From: Diphasiastrum complanatum
Taxonomy: Eukaryota; Streptophyta; Lycopodiopsida; Lycopodiales; Lycopodiaceae
Length of the DNA stretch: 64,000 nt
Direction: 5' to 3'
Assembly: GCA_029204225.1 (NCBI GenBank)
Contig: CM055106.1
Span: 38,342,036 to 38,406,035, forward strand
This document shows, piece by piece, positions 10,576 through 24,400 of the stretch. Numbering within the stretch: position 1 is the first letter of the stretch; each line of letters begins with the position of its first letter. Made by a program: the position numbers and the translations under genes. Below the pieces are notes generated by a model that was given only the letters and a program-made list of their open reading frames with translations, ran no database searches and was not told the origin of the DNA.

Positions 10576-13500
10576 GTCTGAGCGTGGGAGAGAATGTGTG
10601 TGAACAGGAAATGAGTAAAATAAAGATTGTTGTTTTTAAAAGCAATGTATGCTTACACCTTGTTCTAGTTTTTTCTTGCTTAGTTTGTGGAGGCTCATTT
10701 GACATTGTATGATATTGTTGTTTGTGAATAATTGCAAAGTTTTGTAGCGGTGAACATTCTTCACCGCTCCTCATTGAACCAAGCCTGCCACTTGTGCTAC
10801 AATGACACCCAAGATATTGCCATAAAATAATCTTGATATATATATTGGTATTGTTGGGTAGCCAAATAGCTCATTTCTACTTCTTTGATATATTTCTTTG
10901 ACTTTTTGTAATAAATGCTTGTCAAGTTGCTTGTTTTCTCCTTGTTTTGAGTAGTTATAGAATGTTGTATTATTTTGTGAAAAGTGAAGACTACCAAACG
11001 TCACTCCTCAACAACTAGTCATTGTTTTGTAGAATGATTGCACATGTCACATCCATATTTTTACCTCCTGGATCATTCTACCCAAAAAAAAAGTTCTTTG
11101 AAAGCTATTATGAATTCACCAACAGCTCTAGTAGTCAAATAGAACAATAGATAGGCAACACAACAACTAAAATCATTAAAGTTTGGGTCTGTATCAACTC
11201 CACAAACACACATGAAGTCATTCTCCAACCCAAAAAAATAACACAAAAACCCAAAATCTAGTATCACCAGTTTGTCAATGAACTAGCCAATTGTTTTTCC
11301 AAGAGTCGTCATCTTTTGATCCACCTTCCCTTTGGACCAAGTACTTGGATGATTCTTTGATTTTGTCTCTTGTCAAGAACATGGATGATTCTTTGTTTTT
11401 GTCTCTTGTCAAGTACTCTCTCTAGCTCTAAAAGTATTCTACCCAAGTCATTGTCATAAGTGAGTGAATTCCCTGCATATAATCAAACCGGTACAAGGTC
11501 TATTCACATGAAAGACAAGGTGTATCATGCCTCCAAAAGTTCTCACTTATAAGTTAAAGTCGACTTGTTTCACTATTTTCAAAAGTCCACAATATCTCGA
11601 GGATAGTTTGTAGAGCTTTCTAGCCTACATAATTTAGAGTCTTTTGTTATCCGAAGCATGTAAGTACCCTCCCGCACTCTATAAGTAAAACTCTTATTGA
11701 AATATGTTTGTTACTTGTTTGCATCAATTTGGTCCGTATGGCCTAATATAATTAGGCTATACATCAAAAGTGATTGAGAATATGGTAATTTTTGGGTGTC
11801 ACAAGTCAAAAATTTATCTTCTTATAATCATTCAACTCCTTTTTTTTCACCTCATAAATAGCAAGTGATAAAATGAAACAAATGATTCTAAGGAGTGTTT
11901 GAATCCCCAATAGTGGCCCCAAATGTTGTCAATCATGCCTTAATCTTGGCTGATCATTCTTGTGTAGTGAAACCTTGTTGATCAACCACTGATTGAAGTT
12001 CGTACAACTTTTCATCAACTTAATGAAGTTCAAAAATTAGGTAAGAAATGAGAATGAACATAGAATACTAGCATTGGTAAGAACCTAAGACGCCATGTGA
12101 AAAGGTAGGAGACATTGGAAATTTTTCTGAGGCTAAGAACGAGCTTACAAAGTACTTATAGAAGAGGTAGAGGAAGCAAAGAGCCAAAGCTCTGACTTAG
12201 ACAAATTGCAAAATCAATTCATGGCTTTACATACATCATTCTACATATTTTATCCAAAGAGCTCTGTTTTGGTTTTTAAATTTACTTGCTTTTTTTCAAG
12301 TGTTTTGTGACCATGTGGGCAGAGCGGGGTCATATCAGTATCTTGTAAACATGTTAGCCATGCAAAGAGAATTATCTTTGGCAGCTCACATTCTAGTATC
12401 AAGCATATATCAGATGTACTGGATGCATATCTTGCTAGTGCAAGTGCACAGTGTTTAATATGTCAAATGTTTTGTACTTTTAGACACTGTCAATTTCAAA
12501 ATAACTTGAGAGCTGGTGAACTATGAAACTTACATATTGGATGGACAAAAGCTTTGTTCTTAAAGAAAAAAACATATCTAATAATTTGTTATTTGTTAAG
12601 AAGTGGATGTCTAATATACGGTAGTGTAGAGAAACTATGTATTTGAGATTGGGTCGTCTTTTCTAGCTTTAACATCTGTTTTGGGAAGTTTATTTGACCA
12701 GATTCGTTTTTTCTCCCTCCAAGCTGCTAATAAATAAATGCATAAAAAAAGATTGTAAGTTGGTCAATAGAATCAACAATCTTGGCAGGAAAGTTGTTCA
12801 GGTACAATATGCACTTAACAAAAATGGAGTCGCTTGTGGATATCAGGGTAATTCATCTGGTTTAGTGGAGACAATGAAGCAAAGATATTCGTACTCTTCA
12901 AATGTGAAGGAATTTTGAACCTTGGATAATTTATACATGACCTAAAACATTATTTGATGTGATCATACATTTTTTGGTTGCACTTAACGTCTCACATAAA
13001 TCAAGTAATTTTGTTCCTTGCATGTTGCCTTTTATGCTATTCAATAGAGATGGGAAAATTTGATCTATATACAAGTCATGTTTAATATTCCGTGTCATAT
13101 TATGTTGTGTCCTCAATAATTGATGGTAGAAATCTGTAGTGCTTCCAAGTGGCAAAATCGTACTATTCAATTATCATGTATGCTAAATTGATCAATATGG
13201 CTATTTTAATACCAAAGACTTGTTGGATAATAGGTCCCGACCCTGAGGTATAGTGCACAATTTCACTCACGTGCCTATGAACAAACAAGATAACAAAAAC
13301 ATAACTTGAAATTACCATGTGCTTAGAAAAAAAAAACAATGAAATTTCAAGTGCTATGTTTACATAGCACCAACTTAAAAAATGATGAATATACACCTTG
13401 CCTTGTCTGTGCACACCCCTGCCCCGCAACACACACACACACACAACTTACATCGTTTGATTGAAACCCTAAATTTAGAAAAAGACCAATCAAAACCGAA

Positions 13501-15342
13501 GTGACACATTTTCATCAATGTCAATGCTTGCATTATTTATAAACTAGACTCCATGAAAAATTAATCTTTGTATTATCTGATTTTTCCATGCAAAAGCACT
13601 TCTAGTCCTAATCTTAAAAAAATTTAGTAATGAATTTTTGAGTTTAAAAATCTCAAGAATTTGCGAGTGGTTAATGTATTTTAATGCAATGTCTATTAGA
13701 GATTGAAGCTTTCAAAGTATTAAAAAACTCGTGAAATTGGTGGAGTGATTCTAATGCTAAAATTAATAGTTGTTAAAAAACAATATAATATAACAAATTA
13801 TCAAAAACTTTGTACAATAGTTTGTATCACACTCAATCGTTATTGATACACAAAACAATACAATATTACCAAAAGTCGATTGTGACTTCTTGAAGTACAC
13901 ACCAATTTAAACAATTGCAAACCTTATAAATAATTTCTAGACTTCAAGTGTACCCTAATTATTCACACCAAATGATAGTACATTGACTAAGTGGCAAATC
14001 CTAAGGAAACAAACATACAGGACAGTGATTGCAAGGATAGAACAAATGTCTCCATTTTGTAAGAATCAAAGTTATCTTAAGCACGTGAATCTGAGGACTA
14101 GTGCATATATGAGTCATAGGCAATATAGGACCTCTCTCACTTCGACATTTAGTTTTGTTCCATTCCACTTGAAACCAATTGACGCACTTCAGGCACTCAA
14201 TCTTTTGAAAAGCTAGGAAATTAGCCTGCAGTTGCTTAAACTAGAGTATATTTGTTCTGAGCTTCCAGATCTAGTCACCAAGTTGCAATGAAATTAGAGC
14301 TACCTCAATATGTATACTACTAACTACTTTCACATTTTGTCTTTGCTCGACTTCGGATATTGTCTGAATCAATGAATTTCAAGTACCAAGACTTTTGAAC
14401 ATCTAGAAAAGCAATCTGCCAGTATTGCTCTAAGCTTCCTTTAAGATGCAGTTACCAAAATGCAATCAGAATGCAATATAAATCCTTTGATAAAGTTCAA
14501 ATGTCTTAGAATGGTACAAACATTAAAAAATTAGGATACTTGGCAAGATCGAGTCATCTTGCCTAGGCAATATGGTTGTCAACAAGGTAGAGTATACCAA
14601 ATCACACCATATTTTCATCATCTGCACACATTAGTCCTTGTCCTAATATGAGTAATCAAGCAAAACTTGGACCCGCAGATCCCGTTTCTTTCCAGGGATA
14701 TGCTGCCTTCAAAAAGGGTCATATCCATTATATCAGCAGAGAATTCGTTCCAGAAATTCCATCTAAGTCACCCTTCTCAAGTTTCTCCACTATAATAATG
14801 ATGAAACAGCGACCTAGGTCCATGTGTGTTGCCCTCGAACTTCTCTGGAGCCATCTTCAATCTTCAATCATCAGCTCCGTCGATTAAGCGCAATCAACAG
14901 TCGAAGACCTTTCCTTTCATCACATCCACATCAGCTTGTGGTGCTCTAATCATGTCAATACCTAAACTTCAACTTGTATATAATGGAGCGACAAGAAAAC
15001 TTCGACTTGGGGCTGCGTGTGTGACTCTATGATCAAGACTACTTACAATGCATCTGGATCTCAAGTGAATCAGAGCACATGTTTATGAGTCAAATTGATG
15101 AGGAATATAATGAATATCCTGTGTATGACCATATTATTGTACAAGTCATAGAACTTAGGTAAACGAGCTCTGATATGCCAGTGATGCTTTATCAGGAACC
15201 ATAGAACCATAAACTTCCATCAAGCATCTCAGCTGAACCTTAGCATACTATTTGGCAATAAAAATATCCTGAAACCCTTGCATCGCCCAAAAAGGTTTTT
15301 TTGGGTAAGAAGCTGCTGTCGATGGCCTAGTTTGTACCAAAC
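10576..15342. other. Intergenic DNA downstream of LEO1
   Basis: AT-rich sequence. A short (AC)n lies at about 13429-13445. The part next to 15343 should hold the LEO1 3' UTR, but I see no convincing poly(A) signal. No gene or mobile element is recognised. Confidence 0.4.
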
Positions 15343-15492
15343 CTAATCCTCCCCTTCACTGTCACTAACTACCACACGCCTGCGTTGAACTGTCTTCCTA
15401 GGGGGAGAAGCCTCGGGGCTATACTCATCTTCTCTTTCTCTATCCTTCCTCTTTCTGCTGCTTTCATCGTCTCTTTCTCCATATCGTTTCTC
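15343..15492 (-). CDS. LEO1: LEO1 exon 11 (C-terminus and stop)
   Basis: Acceptor CTTACAG, then GAGAAACGATATGG. It encodes 49 residues: a charged [10 protein letters not shown] stretch, SPEASPRRK, a basic RRRVVVSD tail and the acidic end DSEGED, then TAG. Plant LEO1 proteins end in the same basic-then-acidic style. The exon is too short to stand out as an open frame and was found by matching the expected C-terminus. Confidence 0.9.
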   Translation of the reverse strand, partial: EKRYGERDDESSRKRKDREREDEYSPEASPPRKTVQRRRVVVSDSEGED

Positions 15493-18400
15493 CTGTAAGT
15501 GAATGAAAACACTGTCAACAATTGCACTTAAATCAATGATGTCATGATCAAGCTGCTTTGATTATTATCTAGTTCTTTCAAAAGTCATCAATCTTAAAAA
15601 AGGACCAAGAATTTCAAGTCGGCAAGTAGGAATGAGACCCCCAGGGCGCAAGTGGGGAAGGGGGGGTTGTTGTGGTAACCACTGTAAACAAACTGGCAAA
15701 CAGTTCACTGGATCTATTGCACTCAAAAGATCATCAGGAAAATATACTTACAGCACAAAAGACTTCCAATGACTGGTAATCAAAATCGGATTGCAACAAG
15801 ATTCTTTACAAGCATCAAAGATGGACCTAAGAATTGCCTGAAGCTATTGATTTCTTCAAGGAATTTCAGATCCATTGAGAGAGAGAAAGATAATGTATTT
15901 CTTACCGAAGGTATGAGGAGAGGATTCATCCAAAATCTAGATGTGGAAAGAAACTTTGAGCACAGCAATTCTTTGACTGCTTGCTGTAAATCATGATGAC
16001 ACTTGGAAAAGCACTGACCAGCACAGGATGAAATATGGCAGTTCGTTACTGATTATATGAAGTTCTCAAGGTAAAACAAGCATAAATAAGTTGTTGCTTT
16101 TAACATCTACCCACTTGAAGCAACAACTACTCCCCAGGTCAATGTGGCATTGCTTTCAGTTGTGAGTGTCTTTGAAAGCCTCGCATATTTGAGAGCTATG
16201 TGACCTTACTAGCTGATTGACAGCATGCCAATTTTCAGCTTTTCTTCTTGTTCAATAAATGACCACCTTCAGCAAACTTCTATTTACAATCTTTTTGGTA
16301 AATTAAAAGTTTGCAGACATGTAGTTTTTCTTACTGTATTTCTTCTACAAGAGCCAAAACCACACGGTAATTTAGTCCAGTGAATGGCATTATTCAGATA
16401 CTAGAGCGAACAAATAGCACATAGAACATCGATGTGATTTTATACAACCAGTTACAAATATGACAACTATCAATAACTGAAACTATTACAGCAATTCCAA
16501 AGAACAGGTAGGATGGTTCGAGCGCTTAAAAAAGGGACATCTTAGAAACTTTCACTGTTTTTAACTGGATCGTGTGGCTGCATGTATTCTCAATTTAAGA
16601 ATGCATCACAAAGATTTAATTGTTTTTAACTGGATCGTGTGGCTGCATGTATTCTCAATTTAAGAATGGATCACAAAGATTTCATTGTTTTCCAAGCATT
16701 AGCTTTGGCAAACCAAGCATTAGCTTTGGCAAACAGTTTAAAAGCTTCACCATGTCCAACTCATGCTGAAACAAACTCAAAGTAAAGCTGGTGATATGAT
16801 GCTTGCATTGCTTAGATAGGCACCTTCTTCAAAATTACTTATGTCCCTACAAAAGCTTTAACCCCTTTAATCCTTTGCAAAACATGCTACTATTATGGAA
16901 GCCATAATGAAAAGTGAGCAAATACCATACATAAATAGTAGGTCTCACTTAAGCCAGACAATCTTACCAAGTAAAAAAATTGTATGGTATTGGATGTAGG
17001 CTTTGGCTGGATTTAAACACACATGAGTCTCATGAAAGGGATACAGTATACACCTAAAAAAATTAGACCATGAGACTAGTCTATAGACCGACAAGGGGCC
17101 TTTTGAATATGTTGGGCAACCCTAACAATCCAACCTAGGAAAATTAAAGGGTTCCATAATTTTTGTCACAACCAACCAGCACAAGTTTTCTTCCTCTTCC
17201 ATACCCAATCATCCATGTAGTATTGCTCATTGAATCAAGACAGTGTTCAGCCTGTGCCAGCTCCTCATCCCTAATGTATTAACTCAACCAGCCCTTCAAG
17301 CAGGTGAACAGGGGACTGAAGTACATTCCCATCAAGGTTATGGAGGGCTCAGTTACTGCACCAAATCTCACTGACACATGGGGATGAGGAGCTGGCAAGG
17401 GTTGAAGCAGGTGGCTAACTTGCTGAATAAGTTAACACATTCCATGTAGCAAGCTTAGGCCAGTACTCTACAAGCAAAAATTTGAAACACTATATATGGT
17501 TTTTGTCACACTATATACTTTCACATAGGCAAAGTAGAGCTACAAGCTGAAAGCTATGTATAATCTCCAGCCCTCTAAGCTGAATCTAGTTCCTAGAACT
17601 CTAGACTGCCTATTCCCTCCCCTGTTCAATAGCTACCTTGTCACCCAAGGGCCCTGCTGCAGAATGAGCCACCAAAATGTCAACAAGAGTCATGAGCCGA
17701 TCCCCATGGATAACCAGGCTAGGCCATGAATAGGTGGACAAAGTTATATTCGTATGGCATCAAATGAGTACCAATGCACATACAAACTTGCACTGAGAAA
17801 ATCAAAGCCTCTGAAAGATGGCCAGAGTCATCAAGAAACCCCCACACGAGAACATTTTCCGGGGAGGAGGGTTCGGGGGAATGCAATGTTATCACATATT
17901 ATTTTTTCCTAACAGGTATTAAAAGTATTATTATTCTGTAGATCAAAATTTAAGCACTCAATTATAGATAAAATGTAAACTGGGAGGAAAAACAATAGGC
18001 GTGGTGAACAAAAACATTTGGTGTGCAAAGGGGAGAAAATTCGTCCCAAACCTTGAGCTGCATGAGGAATATAGCTCAGAACAGGTTGGAATACGTTCCA
18101 TTGCAAAGGGAGTGTTCCTCCACACTCCTGTGGTGGAGAACAACATTTCCCCATTCTCAGGGGATGGGAATGCATTCCCTGGCAACTAGACTTTGAAGGC
18201 TCCTTCAAAATCCTGAAGAAATACCTAAAATAGACTTCAGATGCCCAAAATAGACACATGAGTTTTATAAACTAGATTTAAGCAGGTCATGTAGATGCCA
18301 GATACTGCAAAGGCCATAGATGTAAAAACTTCTGCCGCCTATATGAATAGGCAAATCTCTGCTGTGAAAAGCAAGCACGCAACTACTTAGCAATGGCAAC

Positions 18401-21400
18401 CCATATAGAGAGAGATAATCTCACAAACGATGAAGAATACTTAAATCCCTGACAAAATCTGGATCTATTGGTAAGCACATTGCACAATTCATGTATTGAA
18501 CAGTAATGATGGTCCATACCTCATTCAGTTGCGATCGACCTCTTTCTTCTGATCTCCAATTTCTGTCATCTTCTTCTTCCTCCTCTTCCTCCTCTTCTGC
18601 TTCTTCATCTCCTTCCTGTTCTGCTTCATCATTGAACCCCACCTCAGCTTCTTGCGGATCACTCTCATATTCTGAGGGCTCACCCTCACTTTCTTCTGAA
18701 AAAGATTCCTCCACTTCAGGTTTTGAACGCGGTGGAGGTAGTCTTTCCTTCGCATGCTTCAATGGAGTATCCTTTATTGGCCGTGTTTGCTGCACAATTC
18801 ATGTCTAGAGAATGTGAAGCAATGAAAATATTTTTTGAGTTTATTCTCTTGTATAAATCCAAATCCAAATCCAACTAATAGCTTAACCAGCACAAGCAGA
18901 AGGAATGGAATGAAGACCACTATAGTATTCTCTATTTGTTTGATTGATAGTTGCTCCACTTCTCCAATCTTAACATACAACAAAAAGAGCAGGTGTACAT
19001 GTCACATACCAGTTGACCAATGATACAAAGTACAAACTTAGAGAACAACCATGGAAAGCTTTAGTTACGGAAATACTACCATCGGAATTGAATTGTAAAA
19101 TTCCATATGCATCAGTATTCTGATGCCACAGTTGTGAATGTGGTTGGCTGCTATGTTACTCATAACTCCTCAAAAGAAGCACTCAAATTCTAGCCAAAGC
19201 ACGTGCATTTCCTGAGTCAAAAATTCAATAATGAGACTGAGATGATTGACAATCTTACCCGTTTGGCATTTATTATTCTTTTTTCTGCTCTACCCTCTGC
19301 TTCCAGCTGCTCTTGAAACCTGCGTGCATCTAAAGACTTCTTTCCCTCATTATACTCATCTCTTTCTTCTTCCTACATTCAATGGCCACATCACAATCAT
19401 TTGCCAGTGAAACGAGGACCCTGATGTCATTACACTAAAGACAGCACTGTAACCACTAACTAAGAAATAACTCATATTTGGTCAAAATTTATAGCCAATG
19501 GTCCCTTCTGCTTTCAGCAGAGTGCTCTTTGTGCAAGTCTTCAATAATTTCACCAGTTTTTCTCCAGTAGAAAAGTTTTTGTACTTGCACTCTCTGAAGC
19601 GGAGAGCTATTAAAACATCAAAAGAGAACATAAAGCAAAGGAACAGAAATCAAACCTCCTCCAGTGCACCCTCAAGATATCCTGGAGAAAGCTGGGGCTC
19701 TCTCTCACGTGCTGGTAGATATTTTCTATTTATCTTTTCTTGCTTTCGTTGGAGATCTTCACGACTTCTTATCTGTTGTTCTAACGCCTGTAACAACAAC
19801 ATTTTGGTCAATGAAATTTCAAAAAAGTTATAAAGGACAACACCATTGTCTCCTTCCATTAACAATAATGAACTGCTAGAGTTCTAAGATATTAAAGGTT
19901 CAAGTTTGAGTTAAGTCAAACACCATAGTGACCATACATTAACATACTAGAATTGTGAAATTCCACTTGCATGTCATAAAATATGACTTCTTACAGCTGT
20001 CCTGAGCTCAGATTTCCGATTGTATGTAGTTTTTCAAATGGTGAGAGAGACTGGAAGAGAGAGAAAGTGGAAAGGGTAGGAAGGGGCCAAGTGTAGAACA
20101 AATAGAGAGAGAGAGAGAGAGATGAGGCCATGTAGGAGGTCAAGGGGAGAGGGGGGGGGCAGTAGAGAGAGAATGAGGGGGAACGAGAGAAAATGCAATG
20201 GAGAAGAGGTTACACGTAGGTCGAGTAGGAGAGGGGAGGGGAAGAGAGAGATATGTGTACAAATGGTAGAATGCCCAAGTAGAGGAGAGAGGGAGAGAGC
20301 AAGAAAATGAGGAGAGAGAGAAAGAGAGATGGTGAAGACCGAAGGTGATCCAAGATATCATAGCTCCTCAAGAGATGGTGAAGATCCTCCAAGCCAAGCT
20401 GTTGCTCCCATCCAAGAGTTGCTCCACACCTCCAACAACTACACAAAGTGAGGAGGAGGCCGAGCCACATTCCTATATCTTGAAAGAGGAGGTGAAACCA
20501 TCTTTGCTTGAATTTACTTGTTTTCCCTCTTACAAAGAGGATTTTCCATGAAGGACTTGAAGACTATCTCAAGGTGTTCTTTGTATTCTTGTTCACTTTT
20601 GCAAAACAATAAGATATCATTAAAAGAAGTACCAACAAAGTGCCTATTCCCCAAGCCTTCTGCAGAGACTCTTACATGTTTGCCACAATGCTCCCAGATT
20701 ACCTCTTGCTTTGCATAATTCACCATAGGATTGTGCTCCTTATGCCATGGCACCGTGCCTAAGATTGCATACTCTTTGAAGTGGCGCCACCATGAAGTAA
20801 ACCATCTCCGTTCCTACTCCAACCTATATTTTTTACTTTCCAATAACAAGATAGATAGAGACGCTTCCATAAGTAAAAGTAACTTGTGCTTCTAAATATG
20901 GCATCTTATAATTTACTCCTATGTCTTTTGCCAACAAATTTGAAATTATATTATGAGATGATCTGGAACAAAAAGGATAAAAGAGGACTTCTCTTCCATC
21001 TAGTCCCAAGTTGTTAGAAGATCGTGGGCCTTCAGATCTTCAATGGTTTGCACCACCAATTTCTTGCCTTCTCATGACAGTCAAGAGTTAAGACTCAAGA
21101 CTCAACTATTAGGAGTTAGGACTTGGATGTTATAAGTTCCAAGTGAGAGCTTAGTATTTACTACCTAGAAACTAGAATCTAGATTCTAGTAAAAACTATC
21201 AACATCTACAACCCAAGCTCCTATAGTCTAAGCTCTCCTAGCTCTAAGCCTCCTCCTAATAGGTGCTGCTGAGTCTCATGTATCCTCCACCTAAACAATC
21301 AAACGGAAGTCCTCATCAAAAAGAGCGACAGATTAAGAGGCAGGACGCCCCTCATCCTCACCCTCATCCTCATCCTCACTCTCCTCAAATAATGATAAGA

Positions 21401-24400
21401 TCATCAACATACATCACCACAATAACAATCTGATCATCTTTGACCAAAACATACGGTGTAGACTCATAACTACCGCGAAACCCAAGCTACTCAAAGTATG
21501 AAGCAATGCTTGTGTACCATGCCATGGATGCTTGCTTAAGACCATATAATGCTTTGTCTAACATGCAAACCGATTCTTCTTTTCCCTCCATAATGTATAT
21601 CTTTTTTCTTGATCATCATAACCAAGAATTGCTTTTGAATCCAACTTAATTTTCATGTCCTTAAGAATATGAGAATACACAATGCTTCCAAAAACTCTCA
21701 CATGACTTACATTTGGCTTTAATGCTTCTTCTGGAGTATAGTAGGACTTCTATTCAAAAGATAAACCACCGTTTGAAATGCTTCTCCCCAAAAAGAACTT
21801 GGAAGATCCCTACCCTTTACCATGCTCCTAGCACACTCGGCAATTGAGCGGTTCTTTCTTTTTGCACTTTATTTTGTTGAGGCGCATTTGTACCTACAAA
21901 TTGTCTCTTTATTCCACTGTTTTTGCAAAATATTTGAAACTCTGTAGAAAGGTACTCACCCCCTTAATCCAAACATAGGATCTCTATTTGTTTGCAATTT
22001 ACTTTTCCACCTATGCCTTGAACCAAGTAAAACATTTAAAAGCATCACTTAAAATATATATCCATGTCTTCCTAGAATGATCAACCACAAAAGCATAGAC
22101 AAAGCTTGCTCCCCCAAATGATTGTGCCTTCATAGGATCACACAAATCAATATGAACCAGCTAAAGGATATCCTTCGCCCTAAAAGTACTAGAAGAAATT
22201 TTTTTGTCCATGGGAAACTCAGATAAGTTGTTATGTGTCACAATCTGAGGACAGACAATAAGCATATTATATTTCCTCAAAACTTGCAAGCTATTATAGT
22301 TCAAACAACCAAATCTTCCGTGCCATTACTTACTTTCCATCCATCTCTACAACTCCCGCTTGATGACTCACTAGAGCTTGAAGTTCATAAATATTCCAGC
22401 GATAACTCCTTCCGTTACCACATAATTCTTTTTCTTTTTGATAAGACAACGTTCTTCATCAAATTGCACCATCATGTGTTGATTTGTAATAGCTAAGTAA
22501 GTTGTTCATTATGCCAGGTACATAAAGAACATCTTTGATGGCTCCTATTTTAACTTTAAGGTAACTGAACTTGAACTTTTCCAACACATTTAATGTCATA
22601 TATATGTAATTGTCACCTAACTTGACATTTAGCACCATCGTCCTACTGTTGAAAATTGGACAACCACTCTCGATGAGGTGTCATATGCTTAGATGCCCCT
22701 GAACCTATACATGCACCAACAATCTTCCTCCTTTATCACTAGATGATGTTGATGCTGAAAACAACTCACATTAATCAAGTATCAAAATGCTTCCCTTCTC
22801 ATTATAAGATTCTTCGCCCTTTACAAAATTTCCCACTTGTTTCTTATTGTTCAATTTCTTCTTTTTACACTCAACAGCATAATCTCGAAACTTGCCGCAA
22901 TCATCACAATTACCATTCAGCTTAGGACTTGTCTCCATACCATCCTCTTACTGATTTTGTTGCTTCTGCTTTCCTGTGTCCACCTTGCCTTTTCGTCCTT
23001 CCCTATAATTTTGTCCTTGCCTTCTGGCGATGAATGCTTGCTCTTTGAAGTATTCCCTGTTCATGAAATTAAGACGTCTGATTTCTTCCTATAGTAATAT
23101 AGCATTCAATTCGTCGGAACTTGGCTTAGTCTCTCGTAGAGAAAACTTTATGAAAAATTTTTGATATGCAACCGGAAACTATTAGGCACAATAGACACTA
23201 TTAACTAAATCAGGGACCCTTTCACCAACTGCTATGAGTTGACCCTTGAGATCTTCACTTTAGTAAAGTAGTCTGTCAATGATTCCCTTATATTCACTTT
23301 CAGTGTATATAATTTATTTGTCAAAAACAAAATCCGTAATCGATTAACATTCCCGTATAGATTTTTTAGAATATTCCAAACTTCCTTGGGTCCAGGAGCA
23401 TCCCTGATATGAGGAATTATCATATCTTTGACTGATAAAGTTAATGATATGATGAGCCTTTGTTTTCCATTTTTGGTATTCTCCCTAATCCCTTTCATCC
23501 CATAACAACTTCCCAATATTCTCAATCCATGAGAATATTTTGCACTTACTATTTGGAAAGTTATTGCCATCAAGCTTACTAGCTTTAGGTAATCCTCAAT
23601 CATTCAAACTTGCCATTTTTGAAAAAATCTTAGTCACTGCCCTTAAATTAAGGTCCTTATAATAAAGTTAGTTGCCTTAGCTGCCCCTTGGACCTTTAGT
23701 TGCCTTTAAACAAAGACTGATTCCTACCCTACAATTGGTTAGTTGCCTCTTCAAGAAATTCAGTTGTTTGTGGCTTGCTTAACCTTCGATGACAGCTGAT
23801 GCATGGATGTGCTCACACTTCTCTTTCCTCACCAAACTCATACACCTTAGGAGGGTATGGATCACCAGGAAGGCAGGGGGCTGAAGGGGTGGTCTTAGGA
23901 TCCAGATTAGGCATCACTATAGAAGAATGGGATTTAGAGAGAGAGAGAGAGAGAGAGATTTACTAACATGTTTTAATGCCAAAAGGCATAAAAGATGGAG
24001 TAGTACAACTCACGTGTGTACTGCCAAGGGAGCATATGCATGAAGCACATAATGCCTAAATCTAGTCTAGAGAGAGAGAGATTCATTGATCCAAATGAAC
24101 ATAATAACACTGTTGATGGCTCTTTGTGAGGAATAACCCTCAGATTACTCCCACATTGAATCACCTACCACTAGCAAGTACTCTATGCCTCTAAGCTTCA
24201 AATTTTTCTAGAATCAACGTCCAAATCTTTTGGTAGTCTAGTTGAAAAGCAGCCAACTATATAGCGATGTTATGAGTAGGACAGTACCCCGCATACGAAG
24301 AAGACATGCAACCTTCGATGTTATGAGGACCACCCATCCCTACTCTGTTCAATCTTTCCCAAGAGTGATAATATAAAAAGGCATCATTGCCCAAGAGTAG

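Larger units (their letters stand above)
15493..18519 (-). other. LEO1 intron 10
   Basis: Donor GTATGG, acceptor CTTACAG. It holds two short tandem repeats and one perfect inverted repeat (listed separately). The open frame near 17909-18259 has no recognisable homology. Confidence 0.75.

Noticed and set aside
15166-15181. GAGCTCTGATATGCCA as a reverse copia PBS
   Set aside because: It has an extra AT compared with the PBS, and no LTR end or gag lies beside it.
18506-18808. 100-codon plus-strand open frame with a Ser run
   Set aside because: Antisense shadow of LEO1 exon 10 (the Glu run).
20122-20470. Three overlapping open frames around the purine tract
   Set aside because: Low-complexity translation of GA-rich DNA, inside LEO1 intron 7.
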